This document shows, one piece after another, positions 7,854 to 16,269 of a DNA stretch of 32,999 nt; positions within the stretch are counted from its first letter, which is position 1, and each line of letters starts with the position of its first letter. The position numbers and the translations under genes were made by a program. This DNA comes from Thermoplasmata archaeon (GTDB lineage Archaea; Thermoplasmatota; Thermoplasmata; Lutacidiplasmatales; UBA184). Below the pieces are notes generated by a model, which was given only the letters and a program-made list of their open reading frames with translations, made no database searches and was not told the origin of the DNA. The stretch is from the NCBI GenBank assembly GCA_030040915.1, contig JASHSI010000153.1, positions 1 to 32,999 on the forward strand. The letters run 5' to 3'.

Positions 7854-10028
7854 ATGCGCGGTTTCCGGACCCGGACGCTTCCGGTGGCGCTCGCGATCGC
7901 CCTGCTCCTCTTGGGCACCGGCCTCTCCCTCTCGAGCCCGACGACCCGCTCGGCCGCGGGGGCTCCGGTGTCCGGCGCCGCCCCGATCGCCGCCGGCTTC
8001 CCCCCCTCGGCGCGGCCGGCGGTCCCGGCGTCGGAGCTCGGGCCGCTCCCGGCCGTCCTCGTCGACCACGGCGCGCCCCCGCTCGGCGCGATCCGGGGCG
8101 CGTCCACGCGGGCCGCCTGGGGGATCACCGACGCCGGCGTCACCGACAACGAGACCGCGAGCTACAGCTACTCGACGTCGGCGTTCATGGGAACGCTCGA
8201 CATCCAGGCGATGGACGCGGAGTACCTCTACACCTACCACAACACGACCTACGACTACGCGGGCAACACGATCCAGCTGAACGCCGTCCTCGTCCTCTCC
8301 AACGGGACGAACCTGACCGCGTTCTGGATCCAGGACGTGCCGTTCTTCGAGCCCCCGGACGACGGGATCGCCCTCGAGGACAACATCTGGAACCTGTCGA
8401 GCTCGGACACGCTGCAGGCGAACTCGGTCGTCGGGTACGGCGGCGAGGAGTCGGCCGGCGGGGGCGTCACGATCTACGCCGACTCGGCGAACACGACCCT
8501 CCCGGGGAACGACCTCGATCTCGGCTTCCCCGCGAACGTCTCCGCGCTCGTCGTCACCGGGACGGCCTCCGGGGTCCCGTACGTCGACTTCGAGTACAAC
8601 GACGGGTACGGTTGGCAGACCTACGACAACGCGACGTTCCCGTGGGCCGCGAACGGCTGGACGAACGACGGGTTCGTCGTCGACGGGTCGATGACGACGC
8701 CGCTCGGCCTCTACTACGACGCCGAGTGGGTGTACGGGGGGCCGGGCGGAGGGCTCGACTCCACCAACGTCCAGGCGAACTTCACGATGACCCTGCAGTA
8801 CTGGAACGGGCACAACTTCCAGGCGGTCCCGAACGCGATCAACGTCGCGCTCGACACCGGCGAGGCGATGCAGGACGTCCTCGACTCCCCCGGCATCGGG
8901 GAGGGCGCGGGGATGCCCTCCGCCACGATCACCGTCGGGACGTCCACCCCGGGCTTCCTCTACCAGCGCTCCCAGATCGCGCTCGTCAACATCACGAGCT
9001 ACCTTCCGGACGCCACGATCACCGTCGGGGGGGCGAGCTACCCGTTCCAGGGGACCGACGCGAACGTGACCCTCGCCCCGGGTACCTACTCGTTCACCCT
9101 CTGGGCGGACGGGAAGGCCGTGGAATCCCAGAACGCCTCGCTCACCGCCGGGGAGTACCTCGCCCTCGAATTCGCCACCCCCCCGAAGCCGAGCGCGGTC
9201 GCGTTCGACGCGTCCGGGTTGCCCGTCGGGGTGGAGTGGCATGTCGTCGTCGGGAACACGACCTACACCTCGTCCAACGCCTCGATCTCCCTCGAGCTCC
9301 TGAACGGAACCTACGCCTATGCGGTCGTGCCGGTCCCCGGCTACTACCTCTCGAGCTACGCAGGGACGTTCCGGGTCGCCGGACGGAGCGTGACGCTCTC
9401 CGTCCACTGGTCGGTCTACGTCCTTCCCGTGTCGATTCAGGCCGTCGGGCTGCCGGACGGGATCGCCTGGTCGGTCGACCTGACCCCCCTCGGGGCCTCG
9501 GTCGGGGCGGAGGAGTATGGGAACGGCTCCGGCACGCTATCGGCCGAGCTCGCGAACGGCTCGTACGCCGTCTCGGTCTCGGTGCCGTACCTCTACGAAG
9601 CGGTCCTCGGCGACGATTCGATCACCGTCCAGGGGGCGGCGGTGGAGGTGGAGGTCCAGTTCGGCGTCCGCGAATCCTACCTCGTAGGGACGGTCGGTCC
9701 GACGGGCGCCGTCTTCACCATCGACGGCACCGTCGTCCCCCTCGGGGCGAACGGGAGCTACAACGAGACGCTGACGCCCGGCACCTACGACGCCTCGGCG
9801 AGCCGCCCCGGGGACGTCTCCGTGAACGAGACCGTCGTCCTGACGCCCGGGAACGCCACCTCGTTGAACCTCACCCTCCAGCCGGTCGCCCACTCCGGGG
9901 GCGCGCCGTCGAACCCACAATCCCCGTCGAGCCCGTTCTCGACGGAGGTGCTCCTGGGCCTCGGCCTGGCCGTCGCCGTCGCGCTCCTCGGCGCGGCGAT
10001 CCTCGTCCGGCGCCGCCGCCCGACGTAG
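7854..10028 (+). CDS. Secreted thermopsin-family (peptidase A5-like) protein with C-terminal Ig/PEGA-like repeats and a C-terminal membrane anchor
   Basis: Signal peptide (RTRTLPVALAIALLLLGTGLSL); 'GITDAGVTDN.TASYSYSTSAFMGTLDI', 'TNLTAFWIQDVPFF...FEPPDDGIALEDNIWNLSS', typical of thermopsins; repeated 'GLPxGxxWxVxx' modules; C-terminal TM 'LLGLGLAVAVALLGAAILVRRRRPT'. ATG at 7854 preferred over the TTG at 7824 because of a TATA-like element at ~7816-7825. Confidence 0.82.
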   Translation: MRGFRTRTLPVALAIALLLLGTGLSLSSPTTRSAAGAPVSGAAPIAAGFPPSARPAVPASELGPLPAVLVDHGAPPLGAIRGASTRAAWGITDAGVTDNETASYSYSTSAFMGTLDIQAMDAEYLYTYHNTTYDYAGNTIQLNAVLVLSNGTNLTAFWIQDVPFFEPPDDGIALEDNIWNLSSSDTLQANSVVGYGGEESAGGGVTIYADSANTTLPGNDLDLGFPANVSALVVTGTASGVPYVDFEYNDGYGWQTYDNATFPWAANGWTNDGFVVDGSMTTPLGLYYDAEWVYGGPGGGLDSTNVQANFTMTLQYWNGHNFQAVPNAINVALDTGEAMQDVLDSPGIGEGAGMPSATITVGTSTPGFLYQRSQIALVNITSYLPDATITVGGASYPFQGTDANVTLAPGTYSFTLWADGKAVESQNASLTAGEYLALEFATPPKPSAVAFDASGLPVGVEWHVVVGNTTYTSSNASISLELLNGTYAYAVVPVPGYYLSSYAGTFRVAGRSVTLSVHWSVYVLPVSIQAVGLPDGIAWSVDLTPLGASVGAEEYGNGSGTLSAELANGSYAVSVSVPYLYEAVLGDDSITVQGAAVEVEVQFGVRESYLVGTVGPTGAVFTIDGTVVPLGANGSYNETLTPGTYDASASRPGDVSVNETVVLTPGNATSLNLTLQPVAHSGGAPSNPQSPSSPFSTEVLLGLGLAVAVALLGAAILVRRRRPT

Positions 10029-10069
10029 TCCGGACGATCCGACCGCCGGCCGGGCCCGTCCGGCCCCAA

Positions 10070-10089
10070 CCTACTACAGCCGATGTAGG
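10070..10089. promoter_or_regulatory. Inverted repeat CCTAC-N10-GTAGG upstream of the membrane/redox gene pair; candidate operator
   Basis: Read directly: CCTAC tacagccgat GTAGG, about 50 nt upstream of the ATG at 10140. Confidence 0.3.
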
Positions 10090-10139
10090 TACGACGGGCC
10101 TATCAATCCCCGCCGGACACCCCGGGGGGTCCCTGGGCC

Positions 10140-11414
10140 ATGCCGGAGGGCGGAGGACCGGCCGATCCGACGACCGGAGCCGAGGTCTGGTTCGACCGCG
10201 TCGTGGCGCTCGCGAGCCTTCGCCGGACCCGGGGCCAGTTCCGCCGGCCCCGCGAGACCCTGCTCGCGGTCGCGATCGGCGGCGTCTACGCGATCGCCGC
10301 CCTCCTGGTCGGCCAGATGCTGGAGATCGGCCCGACCGGGTCGACCACGACCTACTTCCAGGTCCTCCGCGACCCGAACTCCCTCCAGTGGTGGAACTAT
10401 CCGGCGCTCGTCGTCGTCACCCCGCACTGGCTCCTGGCCCTGCCGTTCCTGGCCACCCTCGCGATGGGGATCGTCTCCGCCGGGGTCGGGCTCGGAATGG
10501 GAGCGGGGCTCCTCCTGGGGATCCGGGTGCTCCGCGCCCGGCGCCCCGCCCTCGGTCGTGCCGGCGCGCTGAGCTCGCTCGCGGGACTCACGCCCGGCCT
10601 CCTCGTCCTCCTGACCCTCGGGGCCTGCTGCTCCACGACCGCGGCGGCCGTCGCCGGCATCGGCGCGATCGCCCAATCTGGGGGGACGACCGTCAACAAC
10701 CTCCTCCTCAACACGTGGTACCTCAACGCCTTCCAGATCGGGGTGCTGTGGGTGGCGCTCCTCGCGCAGGAGCAGTTGATCGGGGTCTACCAGGGCCTCC
10801 TCTCGGAACCGGCGAGCGCGCCGGGGACCGGGCCGCGTCCGTGGCCGGAGCGGCTCCCCGGACTGGCTGCTCGGGTCTTTCTCCTGTCGGCCGGGACGCT
10901 CTGGGGCCTCGCCGGCCTCCTCGAGCTCTCGACCCCGACCGGGGCCGGCCCCTCCGCCGGCACGCTCGTCGGGGTCCTCCTCCAGCACGGGCTCGTGGGG
11001 GCCGCCGCGATCGGGGCGGGTCTCTTCCCCGCCGAACTGCGCACCCTCGGGGGCCCGGCGCTGCGCCCCGTCCGGACGGGGGCGCGCGTGCTCCTCGCCG
11101 TCCTCGCGCTCACGCTCGCGCTCGGGACCCCGCCCCCGCTCCCCGCCCTCGGGGTGTCCGGGTTCGGGAACCTGTTCGCCGGGCTCGCGCACGTGCCCCT
11201 CTCGGGCGGTGGCGTGGCCCCTCCGGCCGGTGATCCGACCGCCCTATTCCTCGGATGGGGGGCGGTCTACGCCCTCCTCGGCGCCGTCCTCCTGGTTGGC
11301 GCGGTCCGGCCAGCGTGGCTCCTCGACCGCCTCGCGGGGGGCGCCCCGCTCCGCGTCCGTTCGACCGGCTCCCCGTCCGACCCCGCGATCCGGGAAGAAG
11401 GCCTCCCCGCCTGA
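10140..11414 (+). CDS. Uncharacterised polytopic membrane protein with an intramembrane CC motif
   Basis: 424 aa with multiple predicted TM helices; 'LTPGLLVLLTLGACCSTTAAAVAGIGAIAQSGGTTVNNLLLNTWYLNAFQIGVLWVALLAQEQ'; 9 nt upstream of the Fe-S membrane protein. Confidence 0.8.
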   Translation: MPEGGGPADPTTGAEVWFDRVVALASLRRTRGQFRRPRETLLAVAIGGVYAIAALLVGQMLEIGPTGSTTTYFQVLRDPNSLQWWNYPALVVVTPHWLLALPFLATLAMGIVSAGVGLGMGAGLLLGIRVLRARRPALGRAGALSSLAGLTPGLLVLLTLGACCSTTAAAVAGIGAIAQSGGTTVNNLLLNTWYLNAFQIGVLWVALLAQEQLIGVYQGLLSEPASAPGTGPRPWPERLPGLAARVFLLSAGTLWGLAGLLELSTPTGAGPSAGTLVGVLLQHGLVGAAAIGAGLFPAELRTLGGPALRPVRTGARVLLAVLALTLALGTPPPLPALGVSGFGNLFAGLAHVPLSGGGVAPPAGDPTALFLGWGAVYALLGAVLLVGAVRPAWLLDRLAGGAPLRVRSTGSPSDPAIREEGLPA

Positions 11415-11423
11415 CCCTGGATC

Positions 11424-13547
11424 ATGCTCGACCCCGCCCCGGCCTTCCTCCTCCTCGCGTCGCTCGCCGCCGGGATGGCGGCGATCACCGCCTACCTCGT
11501 CCGATGGGCGGCCGAGGCGCGGACGGTCTCGGCCGGCGCGGTCGTGCTCTTCCTCATCGGCATGATGATTGCGATGCTCGCCGGGGCGCTCCTCTACTAT
11601 CGAAGCCCGGGACGGACCGGGCTCGTCGACGGGCTCTGGCTCGCGAGCGGCGTGATGTCGCTGAGCGTCTTCCCGGTCGTGACGATCTTCCTGAAGGAGA
11701 CGACGGCCCGTGTGCGCGCCGGGGCCGCCTACGTGGCCCCCGTCCTCCGGCGCCGCTGGGCGTTCGCGCTCGCCGTCGTCGGCCTCGTGCTCCTCAACGA
11801 GCTCCTCATGGGCTACACGTTCGGGCGCGCCGCCGGCGCGATCCCCGCGGTCTCGGGAGGCACGCTCCTCGGCAACCTCGCGCTCGCGGTCAACTCGCCG
11901 TGGTTCCTCCTCCCGATGGCCCTCGAAATGGGACTGTCCGTCCTCCTCCTCCGCGACCTTCTCCCCGCCTCCCTGCGCGGGCTCCTCCTCGCGCAGGCGG
12001 GGCTCATGGCGCTCGCCCCCACCGCGTTCTCGGGCACGGGGGCGGTCCGGGCGGCGACCGTCCTCGGGAGCGCGGTCATGATCGTCGTCGTCATCGTGGT
12101 GATGGAGCACCTCTACCGGCACCCCGCGATCGAGACGGCCCGGGCGGCGTACATCGCGGGCCTGTTCGGCGCCTACGCCGCCATGATGGCCGGCCTCTAC
12201 GTGTGGCTCACCGGCGGGGGTGGGTTCCTCTTCGCCGGGTCGGTCCTCCTCGAGATGGCGCTCTTCTTCGAGGTCGCCCTCCTGCCGGAGCGGTTCGGCC
12301 GGGAGGAGCGGTTCACCTGGCAGCTCGAGCCGGAGTGGACGTTCGCGCTCCTCTCCGGGATCTTCCTCGCCGAGCTCTTCATGGGCGCGGTCCTCGACCT
12401 CGCCGTCGAGCCAGCGGCCTACGCGGGCGTCTTCCCGGCCCTCCCGCTCACGGGCTCGCTCGCCACGGCGCTCTCGAACGCGGCCTCGAACGGGTTCTGG
12501 TTCCTGGCGGACGTGACCGGATCGACCTGGTTCCTCGCGATGATGGGGGTCGAGATGGGAGCCCTCGTCGCGTTCAAGATGCGCGAGGTCCGCCAACGGG
12601 AGACGAAGGTCCGGATGGGCCTCATGCTCGCCTGCTACGCCGCCTTCGCGGTCTTCTTTCCGAGCCTGTACTACTCGACGCTCTTCCCGAACGCGCCGAC
12701 GGGCACCGCGGTGCCGTTCCTCGGCTGGAGCATGGGGATCGGATCCGCCCCTCTCGCCCCCTCGGTGTTCACCGTCTTGATCGTGACCTACGCCGTCACC
12801 GGGGCGCTCGCGCTGCTCTTCGGACGCCGTGCGATCTGCTCGGTGTTCTGCACGGCCGCGGTCATGTACCAGGGGACGACGATCGACCGGATGAAGTCGT
12901 TCAACCGGACCTCGCGGATCGGGCACAAGTACCTCGGGAGCCGATTCTCCCGGGCGTACTCGGTGACGACCGGCGCGGTGATGGCCGGGCTGATCGGCGC
13001 CTCGGGCCTCTCCTACCTCGACTCGATCGGGCGCCTGAACGTCACCGTGGGCGGGACCGACCCGACCGTCTTCCTCTTCGCCCTATCCTTCGGGGTCCTC
13101 TGGTACGTGACGTTCGTCTCGATCCCGTACGTCGGGAACTACAACTGCGTCACGCTCGGCTACTGCTACACCGGTACGATCGCCTCGGCGTTCCAGAAGA
13201 TCGGCTTCTTCTCGCTGAAGGTCCGGGACAAGAAGATCTGCCAAGCGTGCACGACGATCGATTGCGCGAAGTCCTGCCCGGTCGGGCTCGTCGACATGCC
13301 CGGGCACTTCCGCACGAAGGGGGTCTTCCGGAGCACGAAGTGCTGCGGGGTGGGAAGCTGCGCGGACGCCTGCCCGTACGGGAACCTCTACCTCTTCGAT
13401 GTCCGCCACTGGATCGCCGAGCGCGTGGGCCTCCGGCGGGGACCATCCACCGCGAACCGGCTCACGGTCTTGCCGAACCCCGGCGCGCGGTCCGCTCCGA
13501 CCAACCCGCCGCCGGCGATCGCCGCGTCCCCCGGTCCGGCGAAGTAG
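11424..13547 (+). CDS. Large polytopic membrane protein with a C-terminal polyferredoxin-like (NapH/NosR/CcoG-like) 2x[4Fe-4S] region
   Basis: 707 aa. About 450 aa of hydrophobic helices, then 'RRAICSVFCTAAVMYQGTTIDRMKSF', 'CVTLGYC', 'KICQACTTIDCAKSCPVG' and 'KCCGVGSCADACPYGNLYLF'. Confidence 0.85.
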   Translation: MLDPAPAFLLLASLAAGMAAITAYLVRWAAEARTVSAGAVVLFLIGMMIAMLAGALLYYRSPGRTGLVDGLWLASGVMSLSVFPVVTIFLKETTARVRAGAAYVAPVLRRRWAFALAVVGLVLLNELLMGYTFGRAAGAIPAVSGGTLLGNLALAVNSPWFLLPMALEMGLSVLLLRDLLPASLRGLLLAQAGLMALAPTAFSGTGAVRAATVLGSAVMIVVVIVVMEHLYRHPAIETARAAYIAGLFGAYAAMMAGLYVWLTGGGGFLFAGSVLLEMALFFEVALLPERFGREERFTWQLEPEWTFALLSGIFLAELFMGAVLDLAVEPAAYAGVFPALPLTGSLATALSNAASNGFWFLADVTGSTWFLAMMGVEMGALVAFKMREVRQRETKVRMGLMLACYAAFAVFFPSLYYSTLFPNAPTGTAVPFLGWSMGIGSAPLAPSVFTVLIVTYAVTGALALLFGRRAICSVFCTAAVMYQGTTIDRMKSFNRTSRIGHKYLGSRFSRAYSVTTGAVMAGLIGASGLSYLDSIGRLNVTVGGTDPTVFLFALSFGVLWYVTFVSIPYVGNYNCVTLGYCYTGTIASAFQKIGFFSLKVRDKKICQACTTIDCAKSCPVGLVDMPGHFRTKGVFRSTKCCGVGSCADACPYGNLYLFDVRHWIAERVGLRRGPSTANRLTVLPNPGARSAPTNPPPAIAASPGPAK

Positions 13548-13618
13548 ACCCCGGGAGCTCCCTCGGCGCTTCGCCGGCCCCCGTTGGTTGAAAGCCCCGG
13601 GAGGCCTCGGGCCGGCCG

Positions 13619-14308
13619 ATGCCTACGCGGTCGAGGACCCACCGGACCACCGAGGAGCCCCCGGGTCCCTCCTCGGCCGGGGAAGGTGCCGTTCGACGGC
13701 ACGCCGTGTTCGTCCGCGGGCTCAACGTCGGGGGGCGGACCGTACGGATGGATCCGTTCGTCCGGTCGCTCGCCCCCCTCGCCGTCGCTAGCGTAGGGGC
13801 GGCCGGTTCCTTCGCGGTCCGGACGGCGTCCGCGCGGAGCACGATCGCCGAGGCATTCGCGCGGGCCCTGCCATCGATCCCGTTCGCGATCCTCTCGGAG
13901 GACGAGCTGGCGGCGATCTTGGAGAGCGGACCGGTGGGCGCCTCCTCCCCCGAGCCCGAAACGCGTTGGTCGGCCTCGCTCCTCGCATCCCGGCCGACGA
14001 AGGCTCCCCGGCTCCCCCTTGAGCGGCCGGAGGGGGCGAGTTGGCAGACCCGTCTCCTTGAGCAGCGCGGATCGGCGGTACTCGGCGTCTACCGGCGCCG
14101 TGCGGATCCCAAGGAACGGCTCGTGTATCCGAACGAGGTGGTCGAACGCGAGTTCGGTTCGCCCGCCACGACGCGCTGGTGGGAGACGCTCCTCGCCGTC
14201 CGGGACGCCTTCGGACCGGCGCCGGTTCCGCGGCGGCCCCCGTCGGCCCTTACGGTCCCGCCCGCCGACGCCCCTCGGGGCCGGCGACGACGGTCGAGTT
14301 CGAGCTGA
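13619..14308 (+). CDS. DUF1697-family protein
   Basis: 'HAVFVRGLNVGGRTVRMDPFVRSLAPLAVASVGAAGSFAVRT' matches the DUF1697 N-terminal signature (FLRGINVGG...); 'LVYPNEVVEREFGSPATTRWWETLLAV'. Confidence 0.75.
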   Translation: MPTRSRTHRTTEEPPGPSSAGEGAVRRHAVFVRGLNVGGRTVRMDPFVRSLAPLAVASVGAAGSFAVRTASARSTIAEAFARALPSIPFAILSEDELAAILESGPVGASSPEPETRWSASLLASRPTKAPRLPLERPEGASWQTRLLEQRGSAVLGVYRRRADPKERLVYPNEVVEREFGSPATTRWWETLLAVRDAFGPAPVPRRPPSALTVPPADAPRGRRRRSSSS

Positions 14309-14788
14309 AGCGGGTCGGAGCGAGCCGGGTCAGGACGATCGCGAGCCGGAGCGGCGGGAAGCCGAATGCCCTCCAGGAGGAGTTCGGGGGGTTGGTCGCG
14401 CGGTCCCGCCCGCAGGGCCCGAAGACCGGCCTCTGGTCCTCCCTCAGGTCGAACATGGACCGATGGGTCGCGGCGCCCGAGTTCAAGGGGTCCCGGCCGA
14501 TCGACCGGCCTGGTGAGGGTCCGCCCCCTTCCGGCGACATGGGTCGCGGCTGTCGCGTTCGACCCGAATGTGGCCTCGCCCGAGGTCGTCGACCACCGGC
14601 TCAGCGATCGGTGCCGCCGCCAGAAGAAGGAGAGGAAGATCCGCGGGGTAGCGTCGGCCCGTGAGGTCGACCCGAGCGACCCGCGGCGGGAACGCCGGAA
14701 CGAATCCCGCACGGAGGCCCAGTTCCTGGTTCGCCGTTAGCGTCCGACCGTCCCTCCGGCCCGCGGTCGGTGCCAGGCGGCCCGTTTC

Positions 14789-15235
14789 CTATCGAGCGTT
14801 CGACCTCGGTCGGCCGCGGCCGGGGCGCCGTTCCTTGGGGGGGAGGTCCCCCACGAAGCGGATGGCCCGCTCCACCCACGGTCGGAGGGCGGTCGGGTCC
14901 TCGAAGATCGCCGGGGGAAGCGCGATGTACCCGGCCATCGACCGCCCCGCCATCGGGGAGAACGGATGGGCGCCCGGGAGGCGTCCCGCCTCGTCGGCCC
15001 CCTTCGGACCGAGCCGGAGGACGAGCTCGCCCCCGAAGGTCCCGAGGCAGAAGTGGCCGGAGAGGAACGCGCTCGGCTGACCGAACATCCTCCGGACCTC
15101 GAGCCGGGGCTCGGACCGCGCGATCTCCTCGAACCGGGCCACCGCCCCGGCGCTCGCAGCGGGGAGCTTCACCACCCGGGGTGAGAGGGAAGCGGCAGGT
15201 AGCCGTTTCGGCCGGGTCGAGGCCACGCAACTCAT
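14789..15235 (-). CDS. TfoX N-terminal-domain-like protein
   Basis: 'RFEEIARSEPRLEVRRMFGQPSAFLSGHFCLGTFGGELVLRLG...ARRLPGAHPFSPMAGRSMAGYIALPPAIFEDPTALRPWVERAIRFVGDLPPKER' resembles the TfoX_N fold. Confidence 0.75.
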   Translation of the reverse strand: MSCVASTRPKRLPAASLSPRVVKLPAASAGAVARFEEIARSEPRLEVRRMFGQPSAFLSGHFCLGTFGGELVLRLGPKGADEAGRLPGAHPFSPMAGRSMAGYIALPPAIFEDPTALRPWVERAIRFVGDLPPKERRPGRGRPRSNAR

Positions 15236-15348
15236 ATGGAGGGCGGCTTGCTCCCTCGCTCGAGCGAGGTCACCCGGGAGCCGCGCGACCCCTCGGTCGG
15301 GGAACGACCGGCGGTCGGCTCGGAGCGCCCCTGGGCGGTCGCACGACG

Positions 15349-16269
15349 ATGATCGAGACGCAGGGGCTCACCCGCCGGTTCGGCGAGCGGACGGCGGTCG
15401 ACGACCTGACTTTCGAGGTGAAGGACGGCGAGGTGTTCGGCCTCCTCGGCCCGAACGGCGCCGGGAAGACCACCACCGTCCGCATGCTCGCCGGCCTCAT
15501 CCGGGCGACGGGGGGAACGGCCCGCGTCGGCGGGTTCGAGGTCGGGTCCCCGGAAGGGGCCCAGCACGTGCGGGAGATCGCCGGGGTCGTCCCCGATAAC
15601 GTCGGCCTCTACGAGCCCCTGAGCGCCTACCGCAACCTCGACTTCTTCGGACGGCTCTACGGCTGCCAAGAGCCCCGCCGGGGGGAGAACATCCGCCGGC
15701 TCCTGGGCCAGCTCGGCCTCTGGGAGGAGCGGGACCGCCCGGTCGCCACCTATTCGAAAGGGATGAAGCAGAAGATCGCGATCGCGCGGGCCCTCGTCCA
15801 CGAACCGAAGGTCCTCTTCCTCGACGAGCCGACGGCGAACCTCGACCCGGAGGCGTCGCTCGCGGTCCGGGAGCTCCTCCTCGAGGTCCGGAAGGAGGGG
15901 CGCACGGTCCTCCTCAACACGCACAACCTCGATGAGGCGCGCCGGATCTGCGATCGGATCGGCATCCTCAAGACGCGGCTCGTCGCCCTCGGCACGCCCG
16001 AGATGCTCTCGGGGACGGTGCACGGCCGCCGTACGGCGATCCGGCTCGAGGCCGTGACCCCGGCGGTCCTCGAGGCGGTCCGGGCCCTCGCTCCCCGCGA
16101 GGTCCGTGCCGAGGGGGACCGGCTCCTCCTCGACCTCGCTGACCCGGCCGCCGAGACCCCGGGGATCGTCGCCGCCATCGCCCGGGCCGGCGGGCGGATC
16201 CGGGAGGTGACCGAGGAGAGCGCGTCGCTCGAGGAGGTCTACCTGAAGTACGTCCGGGAGGGCCGATGA
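15349..16269 (+). CDS. ABC transporter ATP-binding protein
   Basis: Walker A 'GLLGPNGAGKTTTVRML', signature-like 'YSKGMKQKIAIARALVHEPKVLFLDEPTANLDP', H-loop 'LLNTHNLDEARRICDR'. Confidence 0.95.
   Translation: MIETQGLTRRFGERTAVDDLTFEVKDGEVFGLLGPNGAGKTTTVRMLAGLIRATGGTARVGGFEVGSPEGAQHVREIAGVVPDNVGLYEPLSAYRNLDFFGRLYGCQEPRRGENIRRLLGQLGLWEERDRPVATYSKGMKQKIAIARALVHEPKVLFLDEPTANLDPEASLAVRELLLEVRKEGRTVLLNTHNLDEARRICDRIGILKTRLVALGTPEMLSGTVHGRRTAIRLEAVTPAVLEAVRALAPREVRAEGDRLLLDLADPAAETPGIVAAIARAGGRIREVTEESASLEEVYLKYVREGR

Noticed and set aside
5559-9407. 1282 aa minus-strand ORF, the longest in the track
   Set aside because: It is antisense to the confidently assigned pnt operon and the thermopsin-like gene. 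Its composition (Arg/Asp/Glu/His/Gly/Val) is the usual artefact of very high GC3 on the opposite strand.
8612-11233. 873 aa plus-strand ORF
   Set aside because: It runs out of frame across both the thermopsin-like gene and the 424 aa membrane gene; the Arg/Gly/Pro-rich translation is a GC artefact.
11244-12926. 560 aa minus-strand ORF (and the 11255..13591 plus-strand ORF in another frame)
   Set aside because: Both overlap the 707 aa membrane/Fe-S gene in the wrong frame. They are charged low-complexity translations with no domain.
13548-13618. Possible tRNA or structured RNA in the intergenic gap (CCCCGGGAGCT...AGCCCCGGGAGG)
   Set aside because: GC-rich complementarity is present, but no cloverleaf or T-loop consensus could be drawn; too short and ambiguous to support.
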